This document shows, one piece after another, positions 29,260-37,960 of a stretch of 64,000 nucleotides of DNA; position 1 is the stretch's first letter, and each line of letters opens with the position of its first letter. The position numbers and the translations under genes were made by a program. Below the pieces are notes generated by a model that was not told the origin of the DNA, did not search any database, and saw nothing but the letters and a program-made list of their open reading frames with translations. The DNA is taken from assembly GCA_963732405.1 (NCBI GenBank), contig CAVSZG010000001.1:1426001-1490000 (forward strand), in the 5' to 3' direction. The stretch comes from JAUIAI01 sp963732405 (GTDB lineage: Bacteria; Pseudomonadota; Gammaproteobacteria; Burkholderiales; Burkholderiaceae_E).

Positions 29260-29291
29260 GCCTGGTCGATGATTGTTCCCCTTTCTGCCTG

Positions 29292-30179
29292 ATGCCCAAG
29301 ATGTCCGATACGACCGATCTGATCAGCCGCGCCGAGCGCCTGCTGGATACCTTCGAGCGGCTGCTGCCCCGGACCGTCGAGCCGGACTGGCAGGCCTCAA
29401 CTGCATTCCGTTGGCGTCGTCGGGCAAGCGTGTTCGGCGTGCATGGCGAGCTGCAACCCGTGCGCACCCTCTCGTCCATCGGCCTGGCCGACCTGAAGAA
29501 CATCGATGAACAGCGCGCGCTGATCGAGCGCAATACGCGTCAGTTCGTCAATGGCCTGCCGGCCAACAATGTCCTGCTCACGGGTTCGCGGGGCACGGGC
29601 AAGTCATCCCTGATCAAGGCCTGTCTGAATGCCTATTCGGTACACGGACTGCGGCTCATCGAGGTCGACAAGGATGATCTGGTCGACCTGTCGGACATTG
29701 TCGAACTGGTCTCGAACCGGCCCGAGCGCTTCGTGATCTTCTGCGATGATCTGTCATTTGAAGAAGGCGAGGCGGGCTACAAGGCGCTCAAGAGCGTGCT
29801 GGATGGCTCGGTCGCGGCGCAGTCGGACAACGTGCTGGTCTATGCCACCTCGAACCGCCGGCATCTGATGCCCGAATACATGAAGGAGAATCTGGCCGCC
29901 AAGCATCAGCCCGATGGCGAGATCCATCCGGGCGAAACGGTCGAGGAGAAGATCTCGCTATCCGAGCGCTTTGGCCTCTGGGTCGCCTTCTATCCGTTTC
30001 GCCAGGATGATTACCTGACCGTCGTCGCCCATTGGTTGCAGCATTTCGGTTGCGATGCGGCGGCCATCACGGCGGCTCGTGGCGATGCCTTGCGATTCGC
30101 TTTGGAACGTGGCTCCCGATCCGGTCGAGTGGCCTGGCAGTTCGCGCGCGACTATGCCGGCCAGCACGGGCTGAGCTGA
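29292..30179 (+). CDS. DUF815-type P-loop ATPase
   Basis: This 295-residue AAA-type ATP-binding protein belongs to the DUF815 group. The Walker A motif GSRGTGKSSLIKA is near residue 98 and the Walker B-like VIFCDDLSFEEGE near 145. A sensor-like VLVYATSNRRHLMPEY follows near 182. The function is not established for the family. It lies 32 bases after argJ on the same strand; argJ-DUF815-Nudix is a recurrent order in Burkholderiales, though here the Nudix gene is 2.7 kb further on. ATG 29301 is an alternative start. Confidence 0.88.
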   Translation: MPKMSDTTDLISRAERLLDTFERLLPRTVEPDWQASTAFRWRRRASVFGVHGELQPVRTLSSIGLADLKNIDEQRALIERNTRQFVNGLPANNVLLTGSRGTGKSSLIKACLNAYSVHGLRLIEVDKDDLVDLSDIVELVSNRPERFVIFCDDLSFEEGEAGYKALKSVLDGSVAAQSDNVLVYATSNRRHLMPEYMKENLAAKHQPDGEIHPGETVEEKISLSERFGLWVAFYPFRQDDYLTVVAHWLQHFGCDAAAITAARGDALRFALERGSRSGRVAWQFARDYAGQHGLS

Positions 30180-30189
30180 ATCGCGCCGC

Positions 30190-31017
30190 TCAGGTCGTGC
30201 GGCTCACGCCGATCAGCATCAACCAGCGTACGCCATCGACCTGCAACTCCCGTTGCCAGACGACGGCGATACCCACTGCCTTCAACAGCGCCGCATGATT
30301 GTGCGAGAACGAATGTTCGTCGCCGAAGATATGTGAGGCCGCATCATTGGCCAGATCGTGCGCAGGGTCGATAGGCTCGACCAGGGCCATTGCGCTGCCC
30401 GGCGTGGCGGCCAGCATCCGATAAATGGCCATGACCGATTCGGGCGCGAAGTACTCGAGTACGCCCCCATAGGACAGAAGCAGGGATCGGTCACCCAGCA
30501 GTGAGGGCAGCAGGGACTGAGCATCGCCGTCCTGGAAACGCAGACGTGGGTTGTCGCGATGCCGGGCGGTATTGCGCGCGATGATCCGCGGATTGATGTC
30601 CAGCCCGATCAATTGGTGAATCGGCAGCTTGCCGGCCAGATGCTCGAGCACGAATCCGTTGCCGCAGCCGATTTCGATGAGTCGGTCGTAGGAGGCGCGG
30701 GCGCACTGGGAGCCCATGGCCTTGACGATGTCCTGGTGATGGTTCAGGAACCAGCTCTCGTTGCGTTCGGCCGTCTCGTCGTAGAAGTCGTCATAGGCGT
30801 CGCTGCGCCAGAACTGGCCCTGGGCAGCCTCGATGCCGGCGCTGTCATTGGCCTGCAGACCTTGCTGCAGGCGGGAGAAGATGATCAGCTGGCGCAGCAC
30901 CCGGAACCGGCCGGGTGCATCGGCCTGTTCGGCGGCGCCGACCAGATCGGGAAACAGGCGGTCGGCCAGGGAACCGGCCCGGGTCCGCAGCCAGGTGCGA
31001 GGACGGAAGGAAGTCAT
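30190..31017 (-). CDS. class I SAM-dependent methyltransferase
   Basis: This 275-residue protein has a Rossmann methyltransferase core. Motif I LIEIGCGNGFVLEHL is near residue 113, and an acidic strand end (LIGLDINPRIIARN) binds the SAM ribose. LLLSYGGVLEYFAPESV lies near residue 178. An N-terminal region of about 100 residues lacks recognisable motifs. The substrate is unknown. It converges on the DUF815 gene with an 10-base gap and lies within an insertion relative to the usual argJ-DUF815-Nudix order. Confidence 0.85.
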   Translation of the reverse strand: MTSFRPRTWLRTRAGSLADRLFPDLVGAAEQADAPGRFRVLRQLIIFSRLQQGLQANDSAGIEAAQGQFWRSDAYDDFYDETAERNESWFLNHHQDIVKAMGSQCARASYDRLIEIGCGNGFVLEHLAGKLPIHQLIGLDINPRIIARNTARHRDNPRLRFQDGDAQSLLPSLLGDRSLLLSYGGVLEYFAPESVMAIYRMLAATPGSAMALVEPIDPAHDLANDAASHIFGDEHSFSHNHAALLKAVGIAVVWQRELQVDGVRWLMLIGVSRTT

Positions 31018-31060
31018 CGGCAGACTTTACATCAGCCAGGCCGGACAGACTGTGCGGAAA

Positions 31061-31663
31061 TTAGTAAAGCGTGCTGTTCAAGCGCGCCTGCATGGCCGCT
31101 TCATCGGCATACGCCGTGGTCTGGGTATGAGCCCTGAGCATCTCGACCATGCCAGGCAGCTCGCTGCGTGCCGGCCAGGTATCGGGTTCCCAGAGGTGCG
31201 ATCGCATGAAGGCCTTGGCGCAATGCAGGAACACCTCCTGGGGCGCGACCCTCAATACCGTGATGGGACGCCGGCCGTCGCGGTCGAAGCGCGCGGTCAG
31301 CTCGGGTTCCTCGTGAATCACCGCATGGCCATTGACCCGCAGCGTTTCGCGCACATTGGGGATCATGAACAAGATGCCGACCCAGGGATTGGCGACGATG
31401 TTGGACAGTCCGTCGATCCGGCGATTGCCCGGCCAGTCGGGTATGAGCAGGTGGCCGGCATCGTCGACCTGCACGAAGCCGGGCAGATCGCCCTTGGGCG
31501 AGGCGTCGACCTGGGTATCGTGAGCACTGGCCAGCACCAGAAACGGCGAGCGGGCAATGAACCGTCGGCAATAGTCATCGAGGGCCGGAATCTGCTTGGC
31601 CAGCGCCACCGCCGAGGGCTCTCCATACAGGGCGCGCAGTTGCGCAACGGATGTGATCGGCAT
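31061..31663 (-). CDS. pyridoxamine 5'-phosphate oxidase-like FMN-binding protein
   Basis: This flavin-binding split-barrel protein of about 200 residues resembles the MSMEG_1061-type PNPOx family. Visible features are PFLVLASAHDTQVDASPKG near residue 43, LLIPDWPGNRRIDGLSNI near 73 and VGILFMIPNVRETLRVNG near 97. ATG 31663 was chosen because AGGTG lies 5 bases before it; a TTG 24 bases upstream is possible. It is unlikely to be the vitamin B6 enzyme itself and is more likely an uncharacterised FMN or F420-type oxidoreductase. Confidence 0.82.
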   Translation of the reverse strand: MPITSVAQLRALYGEPSAVALAKQIPALDDYCRRFIARSPFLVLASAHDTQVDASPKGDLPGFVQVDDAGHLLIPDWPGNRRIDGLSNIVANPWVGILFMIPNVRETLRVNGHAVIHEEPELTARFDRDGRRPITVLRVAPQEVFLHCAKAFMRSHLWEPDTWPARSELPGMVEMLRAHTQTTAYADEAAMQARLNSTLY

Positions 31664-31853
31664 GAGTTCACCTGTAGAAGTAGTCAACCAGCGATATGAT
31701 TCGAGCAGGTTTCGAAGCTCTCATTCCGGTTGCTCCATTGCTCGCGCCGTCTCCATTGGGGTAGCCGGGCGCACGTTGGCCAGTCTGGCGCGCCTCGCCT
31801 GCCTTGCGAAGGCATTATAGAGGCCTGTCATTGTGAAGCCGGGAGCCTGTATC

Positions 31854-32696
31854 GTGACCGATCGTCAAGCCAGCGTGAACGCCAATACCGGCGCCGATGC
31901 CGATTCCGGCCCCGGGACAGCCGACGATACCGGCGCAGTCAGGCTTAGCCGACGCGATGCCGTTGCTCATATCACGTTCGATCGACCGGCTGCCCGCAAT
32001 GCCATGACCTGGTCGATGTATGAATCGCTGGGTGAGATCTGCGAGCAGCTCGCCGCCGATCGGAGCGTGCGGGTGGTGGTCATGCGTGGTGCCGGTGGCA
32101 AGGCATTCATCGCCGGCACCGACATCGAGCAATTCCTTTCATTCGACTCGGGCGAAGACGGCGTGCACTACGAGCGGCAGATCGGCCGGTTCGTCGGTCT
32201 GGTGGCGGCGCTGCCCATGCCCACGTTGGCGGTGGTCGAAGGTTGGGCGGTCGGTGGTGGCATGGCACTGGCCAATGCCTGCGATTTCCGGATCGCCACG
32301 GTGGGTGCACGCTTCGGCGTGCCGATTGCGCGAACCCTGGGTAACTGCCTGTCGATGGCCAGCGTGGCGGGCCTGGTGGCAACCCTGGGTCCGGCCTTGG
32401 TGCGGCGGATCGTCATGCTGGCCGATATGCCGCAGGCGGAGGAATTGATGGCGGTGGGTTACGTGACGAGCGTGGTCGCGCCGGCGGAGCTGGATCGTGC
32501 CGTCGATGCCCTGGTCGCCCGCCTGCTCGGTCATGCGCCAATCACCATGGCGGTGACCAAGAGCCTGCTGGCCCGACTGCATCGCGGCGACTCGACCGAC
32601 GAGGATCTGCTGCGGCTGTGTTATGGCAGCGACGACTTCAGGGAGGGCGTGCGGGCGTTTGTGGCCAAGCGACCACCTCACTGGCAGGGTCGCTAG
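31854..32696 (+). CDS. enoyl-CoA hydratase/isomerase family protein
   Basis: This crotonase-superfamily protein has about 280 residues. The oxyanion-hole segments are GKAFIAGTDIEQF near residue 82 and VEGWAVGGGMALANACDF near 129. The second acidic catalytic position is not typical of true hydratases. GTG 31854 is preferred because GGGAG lies 8 bases before it; GTG 31833 would add 7 residues. The first 30 residues are Ala/Asp/Gly-rich and low complexity. It stands alone on the + strand and its substrate is unknown. Confidence 0.85.
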   Translation: MTDRQASVNANTGADADSGPGTADDTGAVRLSRRDAVAHITFDRPAARNAMTWSMYESLGEICEQLAADRSVRVVVMRGAGGKAFIAGTDIEQFLSFDSGEDGVHYERQIGRFVGLVAALPMPTLAVVEGWAVGGGMALANACDFRIATVGARFGVPIARTLGNCLSMASVAGLVATLGPALVRRIVMLADMPQAEELMAVGYVTSVVAPAELDRAVDALVARLLGHAPITMAVTKSLLARLHRGDSTDEDLLRLCYGSDDFREGVRAFVAKRPPHWQGR

Positions 32697-32874
32697 CGCG
32701 GCGGTTGACCGTTCACAAGACCAGGGGTGGCGATCAGACCCGGCGCGGCGAGTTAGGTGGCCTCAGGTCGCGAGTTTATTCGGGTCTGCGTGTTTTGCTG
32801 TCGAGGATTCGCGAGCAACCAGGCCAATGACCAACCGCCTCTCGCCCGGCCACGTTCATGCTGAAATAGTGTCC

Positions 32875-33834
32875 ATGAACATCCAAGCAGACAATCGCCC
32901 GTTCATCGACGTGGCCGCCGGCATCGTCATCGGCGCTGACGGGCGGATCCTGCTCGCCCAGCGCCCGCCCGGCAAGCCCTATGCGGGCTGGTGGGAGTTT
33001 CCGGGCGGCAAGGTCGAAGCCGGCGAGTCGATGGCCCAGGCGATCGCCCGGGAACTGGCCGAGGAGCTCGGCATCCGGGTTCTGGAGTCCACGCCCTGGG
33101 TGGTCCGCGAGCATGCGTATGAACATGCGCGCGTCCGGCTGCACTTTCGGCGCGTCCATCGCTGGGAAGGAGGGCCGGAATCGCGCGAGGGGCAGGCATT
33201 TCGCTGGTGTGATCCGGCTAGTGCCGATGTCCAGCCATTGTTGCCTGCCACCATCCCCTTGCTGCGTCTGCTCACGCTGCCGTCGCTCTATGGCATCAGT
33301 GCCGCCGGTGAGCTGGGAGAGGCGCGTTTTCTGCGCGCACTGGACCAGGCGCTCGATCACGGACTTGGCCTTTTGCAATTGCGCGAGCCGGCAATATCGG
33401 GGTCAGCGTTCGACGCCTTGTTCGACCAGGTCCTGGCGCGTTGTCGAGCTCATGGCGCGCGCCTGCTGGTGAACAGCCACCACCCTCGTTCCTACTGGAC
33501 ACGTGCCGACGGCGTGCACTGGCGATCGACCGAGCTCGCGGCCCGTGATCAGGCGCATGCCTGGGTTGGTGCCTCCTGTCATGATGTGGGTCAGCTGGCT
33601 GCAGCGAGTGCGGCCGGCGCCGATTTCGCGGTGCTCGGGCCGGTTCTGCCCACAAGGTCCCATCCGGGCGCGGCCACCATGGGTTGGGCCGGCCTTCACG
33701 GACTCCTCGAACGCACGCCTTTGCCGGTCTACGCCCTGGGCGGCCTGGCACCGGGCGACTTGCCCACCGCTCAGGCGTCCGGTGCCCATGGCGTGGCGAT
33801 GATCAGCGGTCTGTTCGGATTGCCGGACGAGTAG
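32875..33834 (+). CDS. Nudix hydrolase (MutT-like) fused to a thiamine-phosphate-synthase-like domain
   Basis: This two-domain protein has 319 residues. The N-terminal Nudix domain has the full box GGKVEAGESMAQAIARELAEELG near residue 44; MutT hydrolyses 8-oxo-dGTP to prevent mutation. The C-terminal domain (from about residue 140) is a ThiE/TenI-like TIM barrel with LLQLREP, VGASCHDVGQL, FAVLGPVLPTRSHPG and YALGGLAPGD. As I recall, such MutT-ThiE fusions occur in Beta- and Gammaproteobacteria. Whether the barrel is catalytic is unclear. ATG 32875 fits the usual distance to the domain; ATG 32827 is possible. Confidence 0.88.
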   Translation: MNIQADNRPFIDVAAGIVIGADGRILLAQRPPGKPYAGWWEFPGGKVEAGESMAQAIARELAEELGIRVLESTPWVVREHAYEHARVRLHFRRVHRWEGGPESREGQAFRWCDPASADVQPLLPATIPLLRLLTLPSLYGISAAGELGEARFLRALDQALDHGLGLLQLREPAISGSAFDALFDQVLARCRAHGARLLVNSHHPRSYWTRADGVHWRSTELAARDQAHAWVGASCHDVGQLAAASAAGADFAVLGPVLPTRSHPGAATMGWAGLHGLLERTPLPVYALGGLAPGDLPTAQASGAHGVAMISGLFGLPDE

Positions 33835-33870
33835 CCCCGGGCACGGGGCTGTTGTCGAATTCGCGGCGGC

Positions 33871-34116
33871 TCAGTCAGCCGGATCGGCATCGCCCTGAGA
33901 GGGTTCGCCGGCGCTGCCGGCGATCCGGTACTCGTCACTCGCCCAGGCGCCCAGATCGATTGTCCGGCAACGCGTCGAGCAGAATGGCCGATACGGATTA
34001 CCGGCCCCGAACAGTGCCGGCTCCCCGCAACCGGGGCAAGGAACCCGCACGCCGGTGTCGGCCCTCGGTTCAGGCATTGCGGGCGGATCGGTCGGCGCAC
34101 GTCGGGACCGGGTCAT
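33871..34116 (-). CDS. yacG: DNA gyrase inhibitor YacG (zinc-binding)
   Basis: YacG is a small zinc protein that in E. coli binds gyrase and inhibits it. The 81-residue product has the four-Cys motif CPGC (residues 27-30) and CSTRC (46-50), then RTIDLGAWASDEYRI. The long N-terminus before the first Cys is slightly unusual. Its ATG shares ATGA with the zapD stop. The zapD-yacG pair downstream of coaE is a conserved arrangement. Confidence 0.9.
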   Translation of the reverse strand: MTRSRRAPTDPPAMPEPRADTGVRVPCPGCGEPALFGAGNPYRPFCSTRCRTIDLGAWASDEYRIAGSAGEPSQGDADPAD

Positions 34117-34871
34117 TGCAGGTTGCACAGGGTGAGGCGAAACGGCACCGGCCGGTTGACCGGCCGCAGGCGATTGTCGCCATCCATCGCACTGAATCGG
34201 ATCCAGAGCAGGTATTTGTTTGCGCTGATGTCCGGCACGGCATTGAGCTCGACCGCCACTTCCAGTCGGGCCAACTGATAGGTCTGGCCGCCCAGCGCAT
34301 GCTGACAACTGCCGTCGGTGGCCGTGAGATCGACGCTCTTGCCGCTGTCGCGCAGCAGACGCATCACCAGGTCCAGCGCTTGGCGAAACGGCTTGAACGG
34401 GGCGAGCCATCGATCGATGTCGGCCTGGCGGCGCTGCACGGGTTGATTCTGCCAGGCCCAGAACGAAGGCATGTCATGGTCGGTTGCTCCGCCGGCGATC
34501 TTGCTGCGGCTGCGCACGGCCATCAGCCATTCATGGTCGCGCAGTGCATGGCCCGGTTTGCCGGTCAGGGCCGCGAGCTGCTCATGGGATTGCCGGATGT
34601 CGGTGAGCAAGCCATCCAGGGCCTGTGGTGATACCGAGGGCGAATCACGGTAGGCCCCGAGGGCGCGGCGCTGGGCATCGAGTTCGGTCATCAGTTCGCT
34701 GCGCAGATCGCCCAGTGCACTCAGGTCCAGCAGATCGAACAAGGAGGCCAGCGCGCACACATGATGATGATGACTGTCGGCGTCGCGAAAGAACGCCAGG
34801 CGCTGGAATACGTCCTCCAGACGCAGCAGGGATCGAATCCGTTCGGTCAGCGGATAGTCGTAGCGGATCAT
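34113..34871 (-). CDS. zapD: cell division protein ZapD
   Basis: ZapD (DUF1342) crosslinks FtsZ filaments at the division site. The 252-residue protein begins YPLTERIRSLLRLEDVFQRL, the typical N-terminal helix. LFDLLDLSALGDLRSELMTEL is near residue 45 and DGDNRLRPVNRPVPFRLTLC near the C-terminus. It sits between coaE and yacG, overlapping each by 4 bases, so all three are probably one transcript. Confidence 0.94.
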   Translation of the reverse strand: MIRYDYPLTERIRSLLRLEDVFQRLAFFRDADSHHHHVCALASLFDLLDLSALGDLRSELMTELDAQRRALGAYRDSPSVSPQALDGLLTDIRQSHEQLAALTGKPGHALRDHEWLMAVRSRSKIAGGATDHDMPSFWAWQNQPVQRRQADIDRWLAPFKPFRQALDLVMRLLRDSGKSVDLTATDGSCQHALGGQTYQLARLEVAVELNAVPDISANKYLLWIRFSAMDGDNRLRPVNRPVPFRLTLCNLQ

Positions 34872-35506
34872 GGCCGGTTCCCAACCGAGCGCTTGCGGTG
34901 GGCGTCGGCCATTGCCAGATATTGCGGATGCAGTTCGGCCACTTGCGCCTGCGCCGCCGCCAGGCTGGAATCATTGTCGATGATGTCGTCGGCTGCCGCG
35001 CGGCGCTGCGCGCGACTGGCCTGGGTTGCCATGATGGCCCGGATCGCGTCCTCGCTCAGCCCGCGGGTCCTGACCCGGCTGATCTGGGTGGCTTCGTCGC
35101 AATCGATGACCAGTACGCGGTCGACCCGCTTCAACCAGTTCCCCGATTCAACCAGCAGCGGCACCGCCAGCAGCACATAGGGCGCCACAGCGGCGGCGAT
35201 CGCGTCATTGCAGGCTGCGCCGATCATCGGATGCAGGATCCGTTCCAGGCGTTGTCGCTCGCCGGGGTCGGCAAATACCCGTTCGCGCATGCGGACACGA
35301 TCGAGCCGGCCATCGGCCGTGATGGCCTCGTCGCCGAATTCGGCGCGCAGCGGGGCGATGGCGGCGCCACCAGGCGCGGTCAGTGCATGGGCGATGGCAT
35401 CGGTATCGACCAGGCCTGCGCCCAGCTTGACAAAGGCATCGGCGATGGTGCTCTTGCCGCTGCCGATGCCACCGGTCAGACCGATCAGAAAAGGTGTCGC
35501 AAGCAT
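34868..35506 (-). CDS. coaE: dephospho-CoA kinase (CoaE)
   Basis: CoaE phosphorylates dephospho-CoA, the last step of coenzyme A synthesis. The 212-residue protein has the P-loop IGLTGGIGSGKSTIADAF near residue 8, the substrate segment VDTDAIAHAL near 34 and VLLAVPLLVESGNW near 112. It normally follows the pilB-pilC-pilD genes directly. Here an amidase gene lies between pilD and coaE. Confidence 0.95.
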   Translation of the reverse strand: MLATPFLIGLTGGIGSGKSTIADAFVKLGAGLVDTDAIAHALTAPGGAAIAPLRAEFGDEAITADGRLDRVRMRERVFADPGERQRLERILHPMIGAACNDAIAAAVAPYVLLAVPLLVESGNWLKRVDRVLVIDCDEATQISRVRTRGLSEDAIRAIMATQASRAQRRAAADDIIDNDSSLAAAQAQVAELHPQYLAMADAHRKRSVGNRP

Positions 35507-35536
35507 CGCCGCAGTGTAGCAGCGCGCCGATCGATG

Positions 35537-36967
35537 CTATTGACGGGCGAACAGTGTCCTGGCCATCAGGCCGACCCGGGATTCGATGGCTTCACAGGCA
35601 TCGAGGATCAGGTCTTCGCGAAATCGCTGACCGACGATCTGCACGCCCACCGGCAGACCGCCATTCAGATTGGCCGAGACATTGCCCGCCGGCAATCCCA
35701 TGAAATTCATGCTGTGGCCGTACAGGCACCGTCCGAGCACCTCGAACACACCTTCGGGGCCCTGGGCATCGCGATCCCAGTCGTAGGTGGGCATGGGCAG
35801 AAACGGCGTCAGCACCAGCGGATACTGGTGCAGAAAGACCAGCCACTGGCGCACGTGATGAGCGCGGCGCGCCATGGCCTGCAACAATTCCTTGCCTTCG
35901 AAGGGTTCGAACACCGCGAAATAATCGTCGAAGATCCGGTTGATCGCGGCGCTGCCGTGACGGCGAACGTCATCGGCCATGAGTGCCTGCACCTCACCGA
36001 ACAGGCAACGGATGCTGTCGCTGGCCACTTCGCGGATCGACGGTGGCTCGACCGCCAGTACCTCGTAGCCGGCGTCCGTCAAGGCGTCGCGCGCATTGTC
36101 CAGGGCCCGTTCGACGGCCGGATGCAGGTCGATACCATGCATGTTCCGGGTCATGGCTACGCGCAGACGCCCCTGGATCGGCTGGCCCTCGAAGGGCATC
36201 GGCACCATCCAGGGATCGCGCGGGTCGAAGTGGATCAGGGCTTCCATGGCCAGGCGCACGTCGCGCACCTCGCGGGCAATCACGCCCTGGGTGGACATGA
36301 TCTGGGCGAGCATGCCGCGTTCGGCCTGTTGCGAAGGATTGAATGCCGGCAGCCGGCCCAGACCGGGCTTGACCGTGGCTGCGCCGGTCGCCGCTGCCGG
36401 ATACCGCAGCGATCCGGCGATGTCATTGCCATGGGCGATCGCGCCCATGCCTGCCATGACGGCACTGGAGGCGCCCCCTGACGAACCGCCCGCAGAAGCC
36501 GTGTCGTTCCACGGGTTGAAGGTGCGGCCATACAGGACATTGTCAGTGGTGCCGCGAAACGAGAATTCCGGCGTATTCGTGCGGCCGACAATGATCGCTC
36601 CCGCACGGCGGAAGTTACGCACGATGGGCGAATCGTCACTCGCGATATGGTCGCGAAACGCCAGCACACCGTTGGTTGTGGCGCAGCCGCTTTGATCGAC
36701 ATTGATCTTGATCGTGACCGGGACACCGTGAAGAGGGCCGACCGGGCCGGACCGGGCCAGCGTGCGGTCCAGTTCGATGGCTTGTTCGATGGCGGCATCG
36801 CCCAGATCATCGACCACCGCATTCAGCTGCCCGTTCACGGCGCGCATGCGTTCGACCGTGCTGCGCATCACGGCCTCGGCCGAAATTTCGGCCGCGGCCA
36901 GCGAATCAGCCAGTTCGCAGGCGCTCCACTGCCAATAGGGCGCATCGGGCGCAGTGACGCCTGCCAT
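35537..36967 (-). CDS. amidase signature family protein
   Basis: This 476-residue amidase-signature hydrolase cleaves an amide with a Ser-cisSer-Lys triad. The catalytic Lys is in VPVTIKINVDQSG near residue 87. The Gly/Ser-rich signature ASAGGSSGGASSAVMAGM is near residue 162 and DIAGSLRYPAA near 182. GNVSANLNGGLPVGVQIVG near residue 430 closes the fold. The substrate is unknown. It is not GatA, since no gatB/gatC neighbour is present. It interrupts the conserved pilD-coaE junction. Confidence 0.9.
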   Translation of the reverse strand: MAGVTAPDAPYWQWSACELADSLAAAEISAEAVMRSTVERMRAVNGQLNAVVDDLGDAAIEQAIELDRTLARSGPVGPLHGVPVTIKINVDQSGCATTNGVLAFRDHIASDDSPIVRNFRRAGAIIVGRTNTPEFSFRGTTDNVLYGRTFNPWNDTASAGGSSGGASSAVMAGMGAIAHGNDIAGSLRYPAAATGAATVKPGLGRLPAFNPSQQAERGMLAQIMSTQGVIAREVRDVRLAMEALIHFDPRDPWMVPMPFEGQPIQGRLRVAMTRNMHGIDLHPAVERALDNARDALTDAGYEVLAVEPPSIREVASDSIRCLFGEVQALMADDVRRHGSAAINRIFDDYFAVFEPFEGKELLQAMARRAHHVRQWLVFLHQYPLVLTPFLPMPTYDWDRDAQGPEGVFEVLGRCLYGHSMNFMGLPAGNVSANLNGGLPVGVQIVGQRFREDLILDACEAIESRVGLMARTLFARQ

Positions 36968-37068
36968 TGGTGACTCTCCTCATCGTTGTCGGCAACCTGA
37001 GCCGGGATGCTCGCACCATTCGCCCGCGCCGACAAGAACCGGTGTGGAGCCGGTGCGTCGATGTGACC

Positions 37069-37920
37069 TCAGGTCATTCCGTAAACCGCCTGCAGGGTAT
37101 GGCGAAAGTACAGTGCCAGCATGCCCGCGCCCGCCAGATAAGGCCCGAAGGCGATCGGTACGTCTCGGCCATGGCGCACGAACACGATCAAGGCGATGCC
37201 CACCACGGCGCCTACCAAGGAGGCCAGCAGGATGATGGCGGGCAGCGCCTGCCAGCCGAACCAGGCGCCGAATGCGGCAAGCAGCTTGAAGTCGCCATAA
37301 CCCATCCCTTCCTTGCCGGTGATCAGCTTGAACAGCCAGTAGATCGACCACAGCGTCAGGTAACCGGCCACGGCACCGATCACCGCGTCGCTCAGCGGCG
37401 CGAAGGTGGCCGACAGGTTCAGTAGCAGACCCATCCAGAGCAATGGCAATGTCATGCTGTCGGGCAACAATTGTGTGTCCAGATCGATGCCGGTCAGGGC
37501 GATCATGAAGAATCCGAACACCACCGCCGCCAGACCGGCCATCGTGAAGCCGAAATGCCAGATCGCCAGTGCGCTGAGCAGTCCGCCGGCCAGTTCGACC
37601 AGCGGGTAGCGGATCGAGATGGGCGCCGCGCAGCCGCGGCAGCGACCGCGCAGAACCAGCCAGGACAGAATAGGAATATTTTCCAGCGCGCCGATCCGGT
37701 GGCCGCATTTGGGGCAGGATGAACGCGGCTCGATCAGGTTGAAGGCTGGCGCCTCGACCGGCGTCTGACCGGTGATCTCGGCCGCATGTAACGCCCACTC
37801 GCGTTCCATCATTTTCGGCACGCGGTGGATCACCACATTGAGAAAGCTGCCGACCATGAGCCCGAACACCAGGGCGACCCCGGTGGCCAGCGGCAGGGAT
37901 TGTTGCAAGGCCTCCAGCAT
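37069..37920 (-). CDS. pilD: prepilin leader peptidase / N-methyltransferase (PilD)
   Basis: PilD cleaves and N-methylates type IV prepilins at the inner membrane. The 283-residue protein has the N-terminal GSFLNVVIHRVP and the zinc motif CPKCGH (residue 70 region) with CRGCAAPISIRYPLVE. The aspartic-protease sites are IDLDTQLLPDSMT near residue 144 and GYGDFKLLAAFGAW near 210. About eight membrane helices are visible. It lies downstream of pilC on the same strand and serves the pilB-pilC system. Confidence 0.95.
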   Translation of the reverse strand: MLEALQQSLPLATGVALVFGLMVGSFLNVVIHRVPKMMEREWALHAAEITGQTPVEAPAFNLIEPRSSCPKCGHRIGALENIPILSWLVLRGRCRGCAAPISIRYPLVELAGGLLSALAIWHFGFTMAGLAAVVFGFFMIALTGIDLDTQLLPDSMTLPLLWMGLLLNLSATFAPLSDAVIGAVAGYLTLWSIYWLFKLITGKEGMGYGDFKLLAAFGAWFGWQALPAIILLASLVGAVVGIALIVFVRHGRDVPIAFGPYLAGAGMLALYFRHTLQAVYGMT

Positions 37921-37960
37921 GCCCGGTCCAACTCCGTTGGTGAGATCGGCGTAAGCCGGT

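Noticed and set aside
34625..36481. A 618-codon open frame on the + strand across zapD, coaE and the amidase
   Set aside because: It crosses three well-supported minus-strand genes and has no domain, so it is a shadow of their codon bias.
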